From Cornus controversa (taxonomy: Eukaryota; Streptophyta; Magnoliopsida; Cornales; Cornaceae): 64,000 bases of DNA. Positions 24,881 to 35,354 of this stretch are shown in pieces. The notes beneath the pieces were generated by a model, which was not told the origin of the DNA, did no database searches, and was given only the letters and a program-made list of their open reading frames with translations. The DNA lies in the NCBI GenBank assembly GCA_026545225.1, contig CM048846.1, positions 50,770,270 to 50,834,269 on the forward strand, given 5' to 3'. Position numbers and translations under genes: made by a program. Position 1 is the first letter of the stretch. The number at the start of each line of letters is the position of its first letter.

Positions 24881-25911
24881 GATGATGTAAGCTAAGTAGA
24901 AAATATTGTAATTGCATTTGAATTATGTTGGTATGCTTCAGTTTCAAATGTAACGACTATGTGTCAATCAAGTGTGACCTTTCGGATGTGAAAGTGGTTA
25001 GTTTTGAATTCCATTATGCGTGTTATAAGGATTTAATCATTTGTGAATCACATCCTTATACTTGGATTATATGTATAACCTCGTGAGAATATTGTGAATG
25101 TTTTGAATCCAAGGATAATGTAGTTTTGAGGTATAATTGAGAGATTTGTGGATTTCATATTTACAAGGCTTGAAATCATGGATTTGTGTAGTTTTGACCA
25201 TGTTTAGGGTTACAAATGAGTGTATGATTATAGGGATGACATATGGACTTGTGAAAATTAGTCATTGAGGCATTTTTGAACTTTTGGTTAAGGGGTCTCT
25301 GCAGCAGTTGACCGAAACTTGGACATGAATGCTTAGAAATGTGGAATTATGATTGGGTTGTGATAACGATGTTCTATAGTATGTTTTTGATGTATTTCAA
25401 TCTATGGAGGATGCAAGAAAATATTGAGTTAAAATTGGTTAAGTGTATGGACATAGTGTCACTTGATAAGTGACTGAAGGAAACAACCGAAAGGGACTTC
25501 GATGCATCGAAGTCCATATGTCGATGCATCGCACGATCGATGCATCTAAACCTCAGGATCGATGCATCGAAAAATCTGTAGGATTTTGGAAAACCAAAAG
25601 TCCTGAGAGTGGTTTTTGGACGATACTTCATCGATACATGATCGATGCATCGTAGCTTCGATGCATCGAAATGAGCATTTCGATCCATCAAAATGCAACC
25701 CAGGCAGAAATGTTGAAATGACTTAGAATGGACATGGGGAGTTATGTATCGACCCCAATAGGACTTGTTGAATCTGCAATGTATGGTCATATGTACGTGC
25801 ATGTGATTTAAACTTCTGCAAAGAGATTTATGATTCAATAGGTGATTGGTGGTTTGGGAAGGGTAACGCCGTTCACCCTTGGATTCAGGAAGTACCGAGA
25901 ATCGGGGCGTA
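24880..25911 (+). mobile_element. Third Tekay-like LTR segment (5'-truncated)
   Basis: From about 24880 the sequence matches 13665-14462 of the 5' LTR (AAGTAGAAAATATTGTA, TTTCAAATGTAACGAC) and ends in ATCGGGGCGTAAAG at about 25911. It contains the longest GATGCATC array. The left border is approximate. Confidence 0.7.
25497..25693. repeat. Near-palindrome array E (core GATGCATC)
   Basis: About eight copies of TCGATGCATCGAA, several perfect, two fused head to tail (ATCGATGCATCTAAAC, ATCGATACATGATCGATGCA). The 60-bp spacer AAAATCTGTAGG...GGACGATACTT is shared with array B. Confidence 0.85.
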
Positions 25912-26076
25912 AAGAATAAGTACATATTACATGGAATACACTTATGTGCTTACTTGTTTGGTATGACATGCTACTTGTGAAGTGGCTTAGCACGACATTG
26001 TGTATGTATTAGAAAAGTTGGTCAAAATGTTTATAACTTGAAATTTAAAGTGTCTTCTTGTTGTCAATACAGCAAG

Positions 26077-26998
26077 ATGCCACCACGGAGGATTCACGAG
26101 GGGGCAATACTTCCTATGGATGGACAACAGTTTATGCGAAGGATGGTTACGACTGTACAACAAGTTGCTAGGGAAATACGAGAGGAGGCTCAGGCTCGAC
26201 CTGGAGCAACTCTTAGTATGATGATGTTGGAGTTGGAATATGTCAAGGAGTACAATCTACCATTCTATGCAGGAGGGCCTGATCCTGTGGTGGTAGAAGA
26301 TTGGTTTGATGAGATGGACGAACTCCTTATTGTACTGGAGGTAAAGGACGACTTGAGAGTGAAAGTAGCAGCTCATCACCTTACTGATGGAGTGAGCCGT
26401 TGGTGGAAGTTTATTAAAAATTACCACGACATTGAGGTAATGGGTTGGGATATGTTCGAAGTGTTATTCTTCAAGAAGTATTTTCTAGTAATGATAAAGG
26501 ATAACTTGAGACAAGAATTTAATGATTTGTTTCAAGGGGATATGACAGTTACAGAATACGGGACCAAGTTCACATCTTTGGCTCATTTTGCACCAGAAGT
26601 GATTCCTACTGAAGAACTTAAGGTGAAGAAGTTTGTGGGAGGTCTCTAAACTACCATAAGGGATATGGTGACAGTTTTAGGTTCGATTAGTAGCAGAAAA
26701 GGATAGCCAAGATACTAGGACTCGAGTTAAGGATACCGAGACATTATTTGGTAATCAAGGGAAGAAGAGATGTAGAGAGGATCTACTATCTTCTTAAGGG
26801 CAACAACAGGTTGGCTTGACACCATCAGTGCCTTTGCCCATTAGACCTTCACGATCGAGAGTGGTGTGTCACCACTGTCAGCAGCTGGGTCACTACAAAT
26901 CTGAGTGCACCTGCATACAGTTGGCACCAGCAGTGGAGCATATTTGTTATCGTTGCCACCAGACTGGTCACATCAAGGTAAACTGTCCTCTGGGATAG
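26077..26998 (+). pseudogene. Tekay-like gag (unit 3) with two zinc knuckles
   Basis: From ATG 26077 (MPPRRIHEG) the frame is open to 26649: QFMRRMVTTVQQVAREIREE, GGPDPVVVEDWFDEMDELL, DGVSRWWKFIKNYHDIEV, FFKKYFLVMIKDNLRQEF, TVTEYGTKFTSLAHFAPEV, VKKFVGGL. This is the best preserved gag in the window. Two CCHC knuckles follow at 26870-26998 in another frame, CHHCQQLGHYKSEC and CYRCHQTGHIKVNC, both with intact C-C-H-C spacing (2-4-4). Gag binds and packages element RNA; the knuckles are the nucleic-acid-binding part. The family normally has one or two knuckles. A stop at 26649 separates the parts. Confidence 0.85.
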
Positions 26999-28124
26999 AA
27001 TGTGCAGAGTGAGATAAGGTCTCAACAAGGTACTACTCAGTTGCAACCAGAGCAATCTGCTCAAGGTTCACTAGCAGTGAGGAGAGTCGACCTTATCACA
27101 TCTAATCTACAGTCCAGGCATCAGAGGACTCCATAAGGAGCGAGGTATTATTATAGTTTCTAGCTTATGAGCCAGAGAATTTAGTCATTGAGTTATTTGT
27201 TGCCTTTAATAGAACATGTTTAGTTTTATGTTAATTGTGGTACGTCGTATGCTAGGTATTTAGCATGATATGCATAATAGTTGTTACATGTTCAGGGTGT
27301 GTTAGTGTCTGCATCAATGGGTGCACTGTATATGTGGGCGCCTCATTATCGCCTAGGGAATTTTAGTTTGAGAATTTGGTGAACTTCACTAGAGGTTTGA
27401 GCTTGAGTGAGGTTGTAATAGTTGAGATATATGAGTTGTGATAGACTCTAGTTGTGGGAGTCTAGAACTTTGAGGAAGTTCTTAAGCGTGATTTTTACGT
27501 GAAAAATGAGGAATGGGTTATGATCCTAAAAGATCAAAGTTTCGATTGGCACATGAGAATTGACTCAGTTGTGGGACACAACTAGTCATGACATTTTAAG
27601 AGGATGGCGGTGGAAATACCATTAGCTGATTAATTGATAATCGAGGAAAGAAGGTGGTGCGTAAGTAGTGAGATCTTCACCGATTTTATTTTCCTATGGA
27701 ATATACCTTATGGTACTAATGGAAAGAAAGGATCCAAGGATCAGTTATGAGACTTAGAGAATAAGGATTTCATGTGTTTTGGGGAATGTGATAGGACTAG
27801 TTGAGAATTGAGTTATTAATCCTCAGGAAACATTGACTATATGTTATGAACGAGATGTGTAAAATTAGACTATGAATTTGACATCATTTGGGGGTGTACT
27901 AGCAGTCAGATATTTTAGGAGAATATAGAATTGAGTCATATGATGTGATGACCGAAAACCTTGTTGGTTAAGGAGCGAGGGTCGTCTGTTGGACGTCGGC
28001 GAGTTCATAATTGTTACCAGTGGTAAATAGAGCTAAATCAAGTCACTGATAGTGTTGTGGCAACACCATGAGATTATGAGTGTGTTCTAATTTCGAGGAG
28101 AAAATTCTTATAAGGTTATGAGGT
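26999..28124 (+). pseudogene. Degenerate pol leftovers of unit 3
   Basis: Weak similarity to the protease region is possible around 27160-27400, but no motif is intact. From about 27400 to the 3' LTR at 28125 I see nothing recognisable. A purine-rich CGAGGAGAAAA near 28095 may be the remains of a polypurine tract. Confidence 0.35.
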
Positions 28125-30753
28125 TGTTGAGACCGTGCCCAATTTTGGCCGATTTTTGAATTTTTCATCATTTATTGCTTTAAACAAATTTTAAATGATG
28201 TTTAACATGTTTTGGAATACGGGAAACATGTTTAGAAGGTTGGAATATGGTTTAGGAAAGTTTTGAAAACTTTCAAAAAAGTTTGACTTTTTGGTCAACG
28301 GGGGTCCCAGGATGAGGTTAAGTGGGTCCGGGAATTTCGGGAAAATTCTGAAAATTTTATTTTTGACTAAGGACTAAACGAAATATTTAGAGTGTTAAGG
28401 AAGTGATTTCGAGTCCAATGGAGTTTTTGAGAATTATTTCGGATGTCGAGAAGGTACATTAAGTGGCTCGAGGGTAAAGTGGTCATTTCGCGACCCTAGG
28501 GTTGAGATAAATATCAAAAAGGGTTTGAGATATTTCATTTTACGGATCTCTCTCTCTCTCTCTCTACCTCTCCCACTACATCTCTCTCCCTTCCCTCTAG
28601 ATTTTAGGTCACTTGAGGTGTGATTTGTAAGATCCCGATGAAAGAAAGTGTATAGAGGGCGTTGAGGGCTTCGGTTTGGACCAATCAATGTCTCCATTTC
28701 GTGAAGTTGAGAAAGGTAGTATTTCTCAAAGTTGGATTCAAATCATAGGATTTGAGGTAGGGGTGCTAGACTCATCTTTACTTTGATTCTATAGGTCACA
28801 TATTTGTGACATTAAAGATATGTTGAGATTTCTTGAGTTTAGGATCTTGTGTATGTGTTTGTATATATATAAATGTGATTTATGCTTATGTACATGTTAA
28901 CATGCTTGTTAGGGCTCATATGTGTTGCATATGTGATATTAAGACTATATATGCTAATGGTTGAAATTGTGTTCATTTCGTGAAAATGCATGAATCTGAG
29001 TTTCTATATAGAATGATGCATGAAAGATATGATTTTCTTAAAAAATGCATAAGCATGATGATTTTCATAATATGAGTGTATTGGCATTGTGACAAGCTTG
29101 GGATGAGATGGAAAAATGCATTGTTTTGATAAAAGCATTGCATTGTGTGAATTTTGTGCATTTATTTGATAGGTGTACATTATGTGAAAAGCGAGGTTTT
29201 TGGGGCGTGACAACATTGAGAATAAAGATATGGGGATGACCCCTAGGGTGAAAGACCCAAGACTTGGCCAAGCGGATGGTGAATCTGTCGAAATAGTAAA
29301 CCGAGAAGCGTAAGCAGAATTTGGGTGCCAAAGAGACCCTTACTATGGAGGTGTGTGATAAGCTAGTCCCCTTTGAATTGATTTTCGAACTTATATGGCG
29401 TGAGTTTTACATTGAATTGTGACTTGCTCAACTTGTTATATGTATGTATACATTGGAATGTGAAGCATCACGCATGATTTATAAAACGTGATTGTTTATG
29501 GGTAAAAAGTATAGATATTTGTCATTTAGATTGTAATGATTTCATATGCATCCATGCATGGCCGCCTGAGTTAGAGTAGAGTTGGGTGGATCATTCCTAC
29601 TAAGTCGCAGTGGTGCTCACCCCCTATTTATATAAGCTTTTCAGATAAGGCAACAATGGAGGATGAAGCATGAATAGCTCAATGGACCTTGTTGAGTACC
29701 ATTTTTGGACTTTTGACCTTTTAAGATGTAAATAGATGTCCATGTCGGTTTGTCGCATGTAGACTATGTTAATGATGTTATATTTACATTTGATTCATGT
29801 TGATATACTCTAGTTTCAAATGTAATGATCATATATGGATCATATGTGATTTGTGGATTTTGAATGGAAGAAGTTGGTTTTTATTCCATTATATTTCTTG
29901 GATATGATTATTAGAGATGTAAATTTATGCTTAGAATGATGTTTGATGATATTTTTATCAGTTATACATGTTATGGGTGATATTTAGATGATTTCTAGGC
30001 TTTTAGATGAGTTTTGGAGCCTAAAAGTTGAGATTTTCGAGTTTGAAATAGTATGCTTCGACACTTGTGGTGATACATGTTCGATGCATCGCAGTTTTGA
30101 TGCATCTAACTCCCCAATTCGATGCATCGTAGTTACTATTCACAGCATTCTCTAAAATATGCCCAAATTTCAATCGGGCATAACTTCTTTGTTTTAAATC
30201 GAAATTGAGTGTGATTTTTTTTAAAATTGAGTATTTTTGAATGATCTATCCAATGGTGATGGTTTCAAAACCATGTTCCAGTCACACAGGAAGTTGAGTT
30301 CTGGAAATTTAGGGGTCATGTAAGTGTGGCTTGATGTGGGACTTTTTGAGGTTGGTTATGGTTGAAGTTGAATTAGCACATCCATGTGCAATAAAGAGGT
30401 AATTTTTTGTTGTATTTGAGTGTAAAGAGAGAATTAATTAGAGATTAATGGATGGGTCACCCTTGATTTTTGGAGAACAAAAATCGAGGCCTGACATTGA
30501 GTCTGCAATGCAAGGTCGTATGTACGTGCACACGATTTAAGCTTCCACAATGTGATTAATGATGAGATTAGTGAGGTGAGATGGGGCAATTGAGTAAGTG
30601 ACAACCCAATCACCCTTTGTTTCTAGAGAAGGAAAAATTTAGGCATGATAACATGGTATCAGAGCGTGATATCAAAGAGTGATTCTGGTTAGGGTACGGA
30701 TGATAAGCACGAGTCACCCTTGGTTTTCGGAGAATGAAAATTGGGGCGTGACA
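28125..30753 (+). mobile_element. 3' LTR of the Tekay-like compound element (2.63 kb)
   Basis: It starts TGTTGAGACCGTGCCC and ends GGGGCGTGACA. It contains a TC-rich stretch at about 28548-28600, the conserved hairpin at about 29293, array F at 30080-30133, and a PBS-like TGGTATCAGAGC at about 30656, roughly 100 bp before its end. There is no gene; ORFs on the minus strand at 28434-29331 are shadows that repeat in each LTR copy. Confidence 0.85.
30080..30133. repeat. Near-palindrome array F (core GATGCATC)
   Basis: Three copies (TTCGATGCATCGCAG, TTTGATGCATCTAAC, TTCGATGCATCGTAG), directly followed by TTACTATTCACAGCA. Confidence 0.8.
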
Positions 30754-30758
30754 ACACT

Positions 30759-31120
30759 CATCACTCTTCTGTATATCTGTATATATGCGCCGAATGATAG
30801 TGATTGCCCACCCTTCCTTATGAATTTCTTTATCTATTTATAGGTCCACCCTTTAGGGTTTCATTTGACCTAACAAACTAATTTACAAAACTGCCCTTTT
30901 AATAAACAAACCAATTTGCCCTTTGAATTGAAATGCCCAGAACGTCCTTGCAACTAAGTTAGAGCATAAATATGAAAAAATATAATGAAGCATGACAATT
31001 AATTAAATCAAAAAATTAAGGATAGTAAATGCATTTAATGTAAAGTTACACTAATACCCCTACAAATCCTTTTGATATTAAAACCTGGGCAAACATACTC
31101 ATGGGCTTCCCGGACCATCA
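30759..31120 (-). mobile_element. Copia 3' LTR, proximal part
   Basis: This continues the LTR interrupted at 8201 and ends GGACCATCA at 31120. It matches 45389-45750 of the 5' LTR closely. On the minus strand a polypurine stretch, AAAAGGAAAAAGGGGGAGA, directly precedes it (31123-31141). Confidence 0.85.
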
Positions 31121-31122
31121 AT

Positions 31123-31141
31123 CTCCCCCTTTTTCCTTTTA
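31123..31141 (-). promoter_or_regulatory. Copia polypurine tract
   Basis: On the minus strand AAAAGGAAAAAGGGGGAGA ends two bases before the 3' LTR start TGATGGTCC. This is the expected plus-strand primer site. Confidence 0.75.
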
Positions 31142-31244
31142 CTGTCAAAAACCTAACCTCTTACCTTAACTTCTTTCTCCCCCTTTTTGACAATGAAAGT
31201 CAAAAGGGTAATAAAATAGAGAGCTAGTGGGGAGGATGGGTGAG

Positions 31245-32572
31245 ACCTAAGGCAGTGTGGAGAGTCTCAAATCTGGTCAAAGGCAAGGGTTAATTTGGTC
31301 ATAATATCTGCTAATTGTGCCTCATTATTGATATACTCGATGAGTATATTGCCTTCTTGCACATTATCCCTCAGGAAGTGATACTTGATGTCTATGTGTT
31401 AGCTTCGATTATTTAAAGTGTGATTTTTACTTATAGTAATTAAACTTGGATTATCACAGAAAATGGTAGTAGGAGTAGAAAATTCAATGCCTAGATCTGT
31501 GAGTGTGGTTCTCATCCACAATGCTTGAGAGCAAGCTTGTGTAGCTGAAATTTATTCACCTTCTAAGGTGGAGAGAGACACAGAAGTTTGTTTCTTGCTA
31601 AGCCATGAAACCACATTATTTGCAAACATATAACAACATCTTGAGGTATTTTTTCTATCAATTTGTGAACCACCCTAATCAGTATCGGAGAAGGCCATAA
31701 ACGACAACACTGAAGAGGGGGTATAATGCAATCTGAGTCTAGTGGTGCCTTTAATATATCTAAGGATCCTTTTGACAGCTTTCAAATGTGAGACTCTAAG
31801 ATCACTCTAAAATCTAGTAACTAAGCCAACTGCAAACATGATGTTAGGTCTTGATCTAGTAAGGTATAGAAGACTTTCTATCATGGACCGGTAAAGTGTA
31901 TTATCAATGGGGTCAGTGGTACATTCTTTCGACAATTTTGTGGTGACACACATGGGAGTAGACATTGGTTTTGAATCATCCATGTTAACTTTTTTTAGAA
32001 TTTCTTTTGCATACTTCTCTTGAGATATGAATATACCTTTAGCCTGTTGAATGATTTGAAATCCTAAGAAGTATTTCAAACTGCTTAACATAGACATCTC
32101 AAACTTAGATTGTATAAGTGCAGCAACGTGTGTGGTTTGACTTGAGTGTGAACCATAAAACATTATATCATCCACATAAATTTGTAAAATTAAAAAGTTT
32201 GAGTTAGAGTGCCTCACATAAAGTCCTAAGAAGTATTCCAAAGAGGAAAGGAGTGGAGTTTGTCATACCATGCCCTTGGAGCTTGCTTGAGTCCATAGAA
32301 AGCTTTTTTGCGCTTAAGAACATGTTGAGGATGCTTCATATCGAAAAATCCTTTAGGTTGATCAATGCATACTTCTTCTGATAGATCACCATTTAGAAAA
32401 GCAGACTTGACATCCATCTGATAGACCATTACTTTCTTGTAGTATGCAAAAGAGAGAAGCATTCGGATGGACTCTAATCGAGCAATTGGAGCAAAGGTCT
32501 TGTCGTAGTCCAATCCAGTAATTTGATCAAATCTTTTATAGACCAATCTAGCTTTGTTTCTGATGACGGTTC
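31245..32572 (-). pseudogene. Copia RT (main part) and RNase H
   Basis: Reading leftward from 32572: VIRNKARLVYKRFDQITGLD, KTFAPIARLESIRMLLSFA, YQMDVKSAFLNGDLSEEV, KAFYGLKQAPRAWYDKL. After a frameshift near 32235 comes the catalytic YVDD (LQIYVDDIMFYGS) and EKYAKEILKKVNMDDSKPM, with RSMIESLLYLTRSRPNIMFA. RNase H extends to about 31245, ending in a decayed HIDIKYHFLRDNVQEG and EAQLADIMTKLTL. These are the copia polymerase modules; wording is closest to SIRE-like elements. The first 27 codons of RT lie at 37725-37807, beyond the nested solo LTR. Multiple stops. Confidence 0.85.
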
Positions 32573-34017
32573 TGATGAACCTAGAGGGGGAGGGGGTGAA
32601 TAGGTTCTTCAATTTTTCTTCCTAATATTGCAAGTTTGGCTGGCACATGCAATCACACAATTATGGACACACGGATTTATAGAGGAAAACCCCAGGGTGG
32701 GGTAAAAAAACCTCTTCAAACTGAGCTCCACTATGTCTGAAAGGGTAGTACCATAATCTTTAAATCACTCTCTCACTCACCCAACTCTCCACATAGTCAC
32801 TCCAGCTCTCGACCCAATTCACAGGCCTGAACCACTCTAACCAAATCTCATAACAACTTTTCCGCTCTCAACCTGTAGAGACCGTGACCAATTTTGGCTG
32901 GTTTTGCATTTTTCGTATCATAATTGCCATAAATGCATTTTGAATGGTGTTTAATATGTTTTGAATGCCAGGAACATGTTTGGGAAGTGTTTTAAAGGTT
33001 TTGAGAAATTTTTGGGAGATTTGGAGAAGTTTGACAATCCAGAAATTTTTTAGAAATATTTATTTTTGAGAATGGCTTAGATGAAATGTTTAGAGAGTTA
33101 AGGAAGTGATTTCGATCCCGTAGGAGTTTTTGAAATCAAAAACGGAGTCCGGGAAGGTACGTTAAGTGGCCTGGGGGTGTTTTGATTTTTTCGCACCCTT
33201 GATGCCTTTTAAACACATGGCTGAGAGTGATTCTAGCCATTTCACACGGTTCACTCTCTCTTTAACATTTCCCTCTTCTTCTCTCTACATCTCTCTACAT
33301 TTCGGACCCGTTCAGCTTAGATTCGAGACTCGCCGAAGGAGGGAGATACGTAGGGGACAGCTAGGGCTTCGGTTTGAACCGAACAAAGTCGCATTTTAGC
33401 AAGGTTGACATTGCTGGGATTTTAAGAAGTGCTTGGGAGGCCTTCATTTTTGAGGTAGGGGTTCTCCTTCTCATCTATTTATCGATTCTAGGGTTTCGGG
33501 TGAAGCGGTGAGAGATAAAGGTGTGTATTGCATGTTTTAGAGATGTAAGAGGGGTGGGATGAGGTGTTCTTCTTCTTCTCTTAAGTTTCTTGTATGCAAT
33601 AGATGTGTATCTCCTAGTATGCATGATGTGAGGGACAAATGCATGACAATGTGAAAGAATGAGAGCATATATGCTTATGTTCTTAATGTGGCGTACATGT
33701 GTAATTATGTGTAAATGTGTGACATATATATGGTAGGTGTTGTCCTATGAATTAAATTCATGCTATCTCTATATAGAATATGTGTGCATTGGTGAAACAT
33801 GACTAAAATGTGATTATGTGAAGTTTTGTGGGCATATGCTAATTATGCTAGGGTTTGCATATATTGGTATGTATATATGTGGGTTGGTGAATATGAAATG
33901 CATACTATGTTCCTATATAACTAGCTCATGTATTGTAAAGCATGAATCTTAAATGCTTGATATTTATATGTTTGAAATGCATATATTGGGGCCGTTGTGA
34001 GAAAACGAGGAAGTGTG

Positions 34018-34325
34018 GTTGAATTGCCTAGAGTAGGTCAATACTTGGTGAGGGTGTTGGAGTGGTTAAGTCACCTTGGAGGAGGTAAATTCTCGGTGAT
34101 CAGGATCTAACTACCTTAGAGTAGGTAAATACTCTGTGAGGATTCCAAAAAGATGCCCAATCACTTTGGAGTAGGTAAATATTCGGTGATTGTGGTTTAC
34201 TCACCTTGGAGTAGGTAAATACTCTGTGGGAATGTAAAAAGAATAGGGGCCAAGTCACCCTGGAGTAGGTAAATACTAGGTGACGGTGGTCTATCCACCT
34301 TGGAGTAAGTAAATACTCAGTGGCG
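34018..34325 (+). repeat. Hairpin minisatellite in LTR G
   Basis: Seven units centre on TTGGAGTAGGTAAATACTC. Stems include CAATCAC/GTGATTG and GTCACC/GGTGAC. One unit has CCAC pairing with GTGG. A few units have a broken pair. Confidence 0.78.
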
Positions 34326-35100
34326 GAGTTGGAATGGTGTGGAAAGTGTCTCGGTTACATGATTTGGTCAAGAATCATGTTAAGGTTTCGGGTTTAGTCC
34401 GAGAGAGAGACCGGCGTATGAAATTGCTTTCATTTCAAATTATGAAGCATGATATGTGTTTAATGCATCTCTATTTATATATATATGCATTGTTATGAAT
34501 GAACATGATATATGTTAAATGATATGTGAAATGTTGTGACATGCATCTATGTAGATTGTGTCGAGTCGGCACTTAGGTGAGTTGGGGTATCTCTACTGAG
34601 CCGTAGTGGTGCTCACCCCTTTATTCTAAACTTTTTTATAGATAAAGCGCCGATGATGGATGGCACATGAGTGTCCAAATGGAACTCTAGTAGTGTTTGT
34701 GCTATCTTTTGGGATGTTGCGCATTTTGTGGCTATCCATGCCGGCTTGTGGCATGTGACTTCCTTTTGAGTTGTGGTTATATTTTGAACAAATGTACTTT
34801 TGATGTATGTATGAGATTATAAGCTTGTTGGGTATGGAAAGACAACAGTTTAGTTTATGTAATGGCCATGGTGGTATTTACTTCATTTGATGATGTTTCA
34901 TGATGAATGGATTGTGGTTGTGAAAGAGAATGATTCATTTTAGTGTACGATTCACTTATGAATATGATTTTGAGCATGTAATTGATGTTGGTATCTTTCA
35001 AGTATGTTATGGATCATGTATGAGAGGTCCTAGGATGATAGAATGAGGATTGGGCTCCAAATAGACCATGTATAGGGTTGTTGGAGGTCCTGTGGAGAGC

Positions 35101-35354
35101 ATTTCGATTGTGCAAAATGCCTATTTCGTGCAATCGAAACCCCCATTTCGATTGTGCGAAGTGGTGGTGAATTATGGTGATTTTTTGGGTCTAGACAGGG
35201 GCAATTTCGCACAATCAAAATCCTCATTTCGATTGTGTGAAATATTACAGGTTCAAGGTCCCGAACAGGTGAAATTTTCGTACAATCAAACTTTTTTTCG
35301 CACAATCGAGATACTAGTTTCGCACAATTGAAATCCAATTTTTGCACAATCGAA
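35101..35354. repeat. Near-palindrome array G (core GATTGTGC)
   Basis: Nine copies of TTTCGATTGTGCGAA or its reverse complement. The first copies alternate in orientation and the last four are reversed. Spacer sequences match array C almost base for base (for example GCCTA, ACCCCCA and ATTATGGTGATTTTT). Confidence 0.9.

Larger units (their letters stand above)
8202..30753 (+). mobile_element. Tekay/Del-like Ty3/gypsy compound element (four LTR segments)
   Basis: It starts TGTGGAGATC and ends GGGGCGTGACA, flanked by GCACT (8197-8201) and ACACT (30754-30758): a 5-bp target duplication with one change. The uninterrupted copia LTR at 45380-45400 reads GCACTCATCAC at this point, which confirms the insertion site. 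Inside, the order is full LTR, gag, protease, RT, RNase H, integrase, 5'-truncated LTR, leader and protease remnant, a second truncated LTR, a second gag, and a full LTR. This looks like several copies merged by unequal recombination and deletion. The polymerase wording matches the Tekay/Del chromoviruses. Confidence 0.85.
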
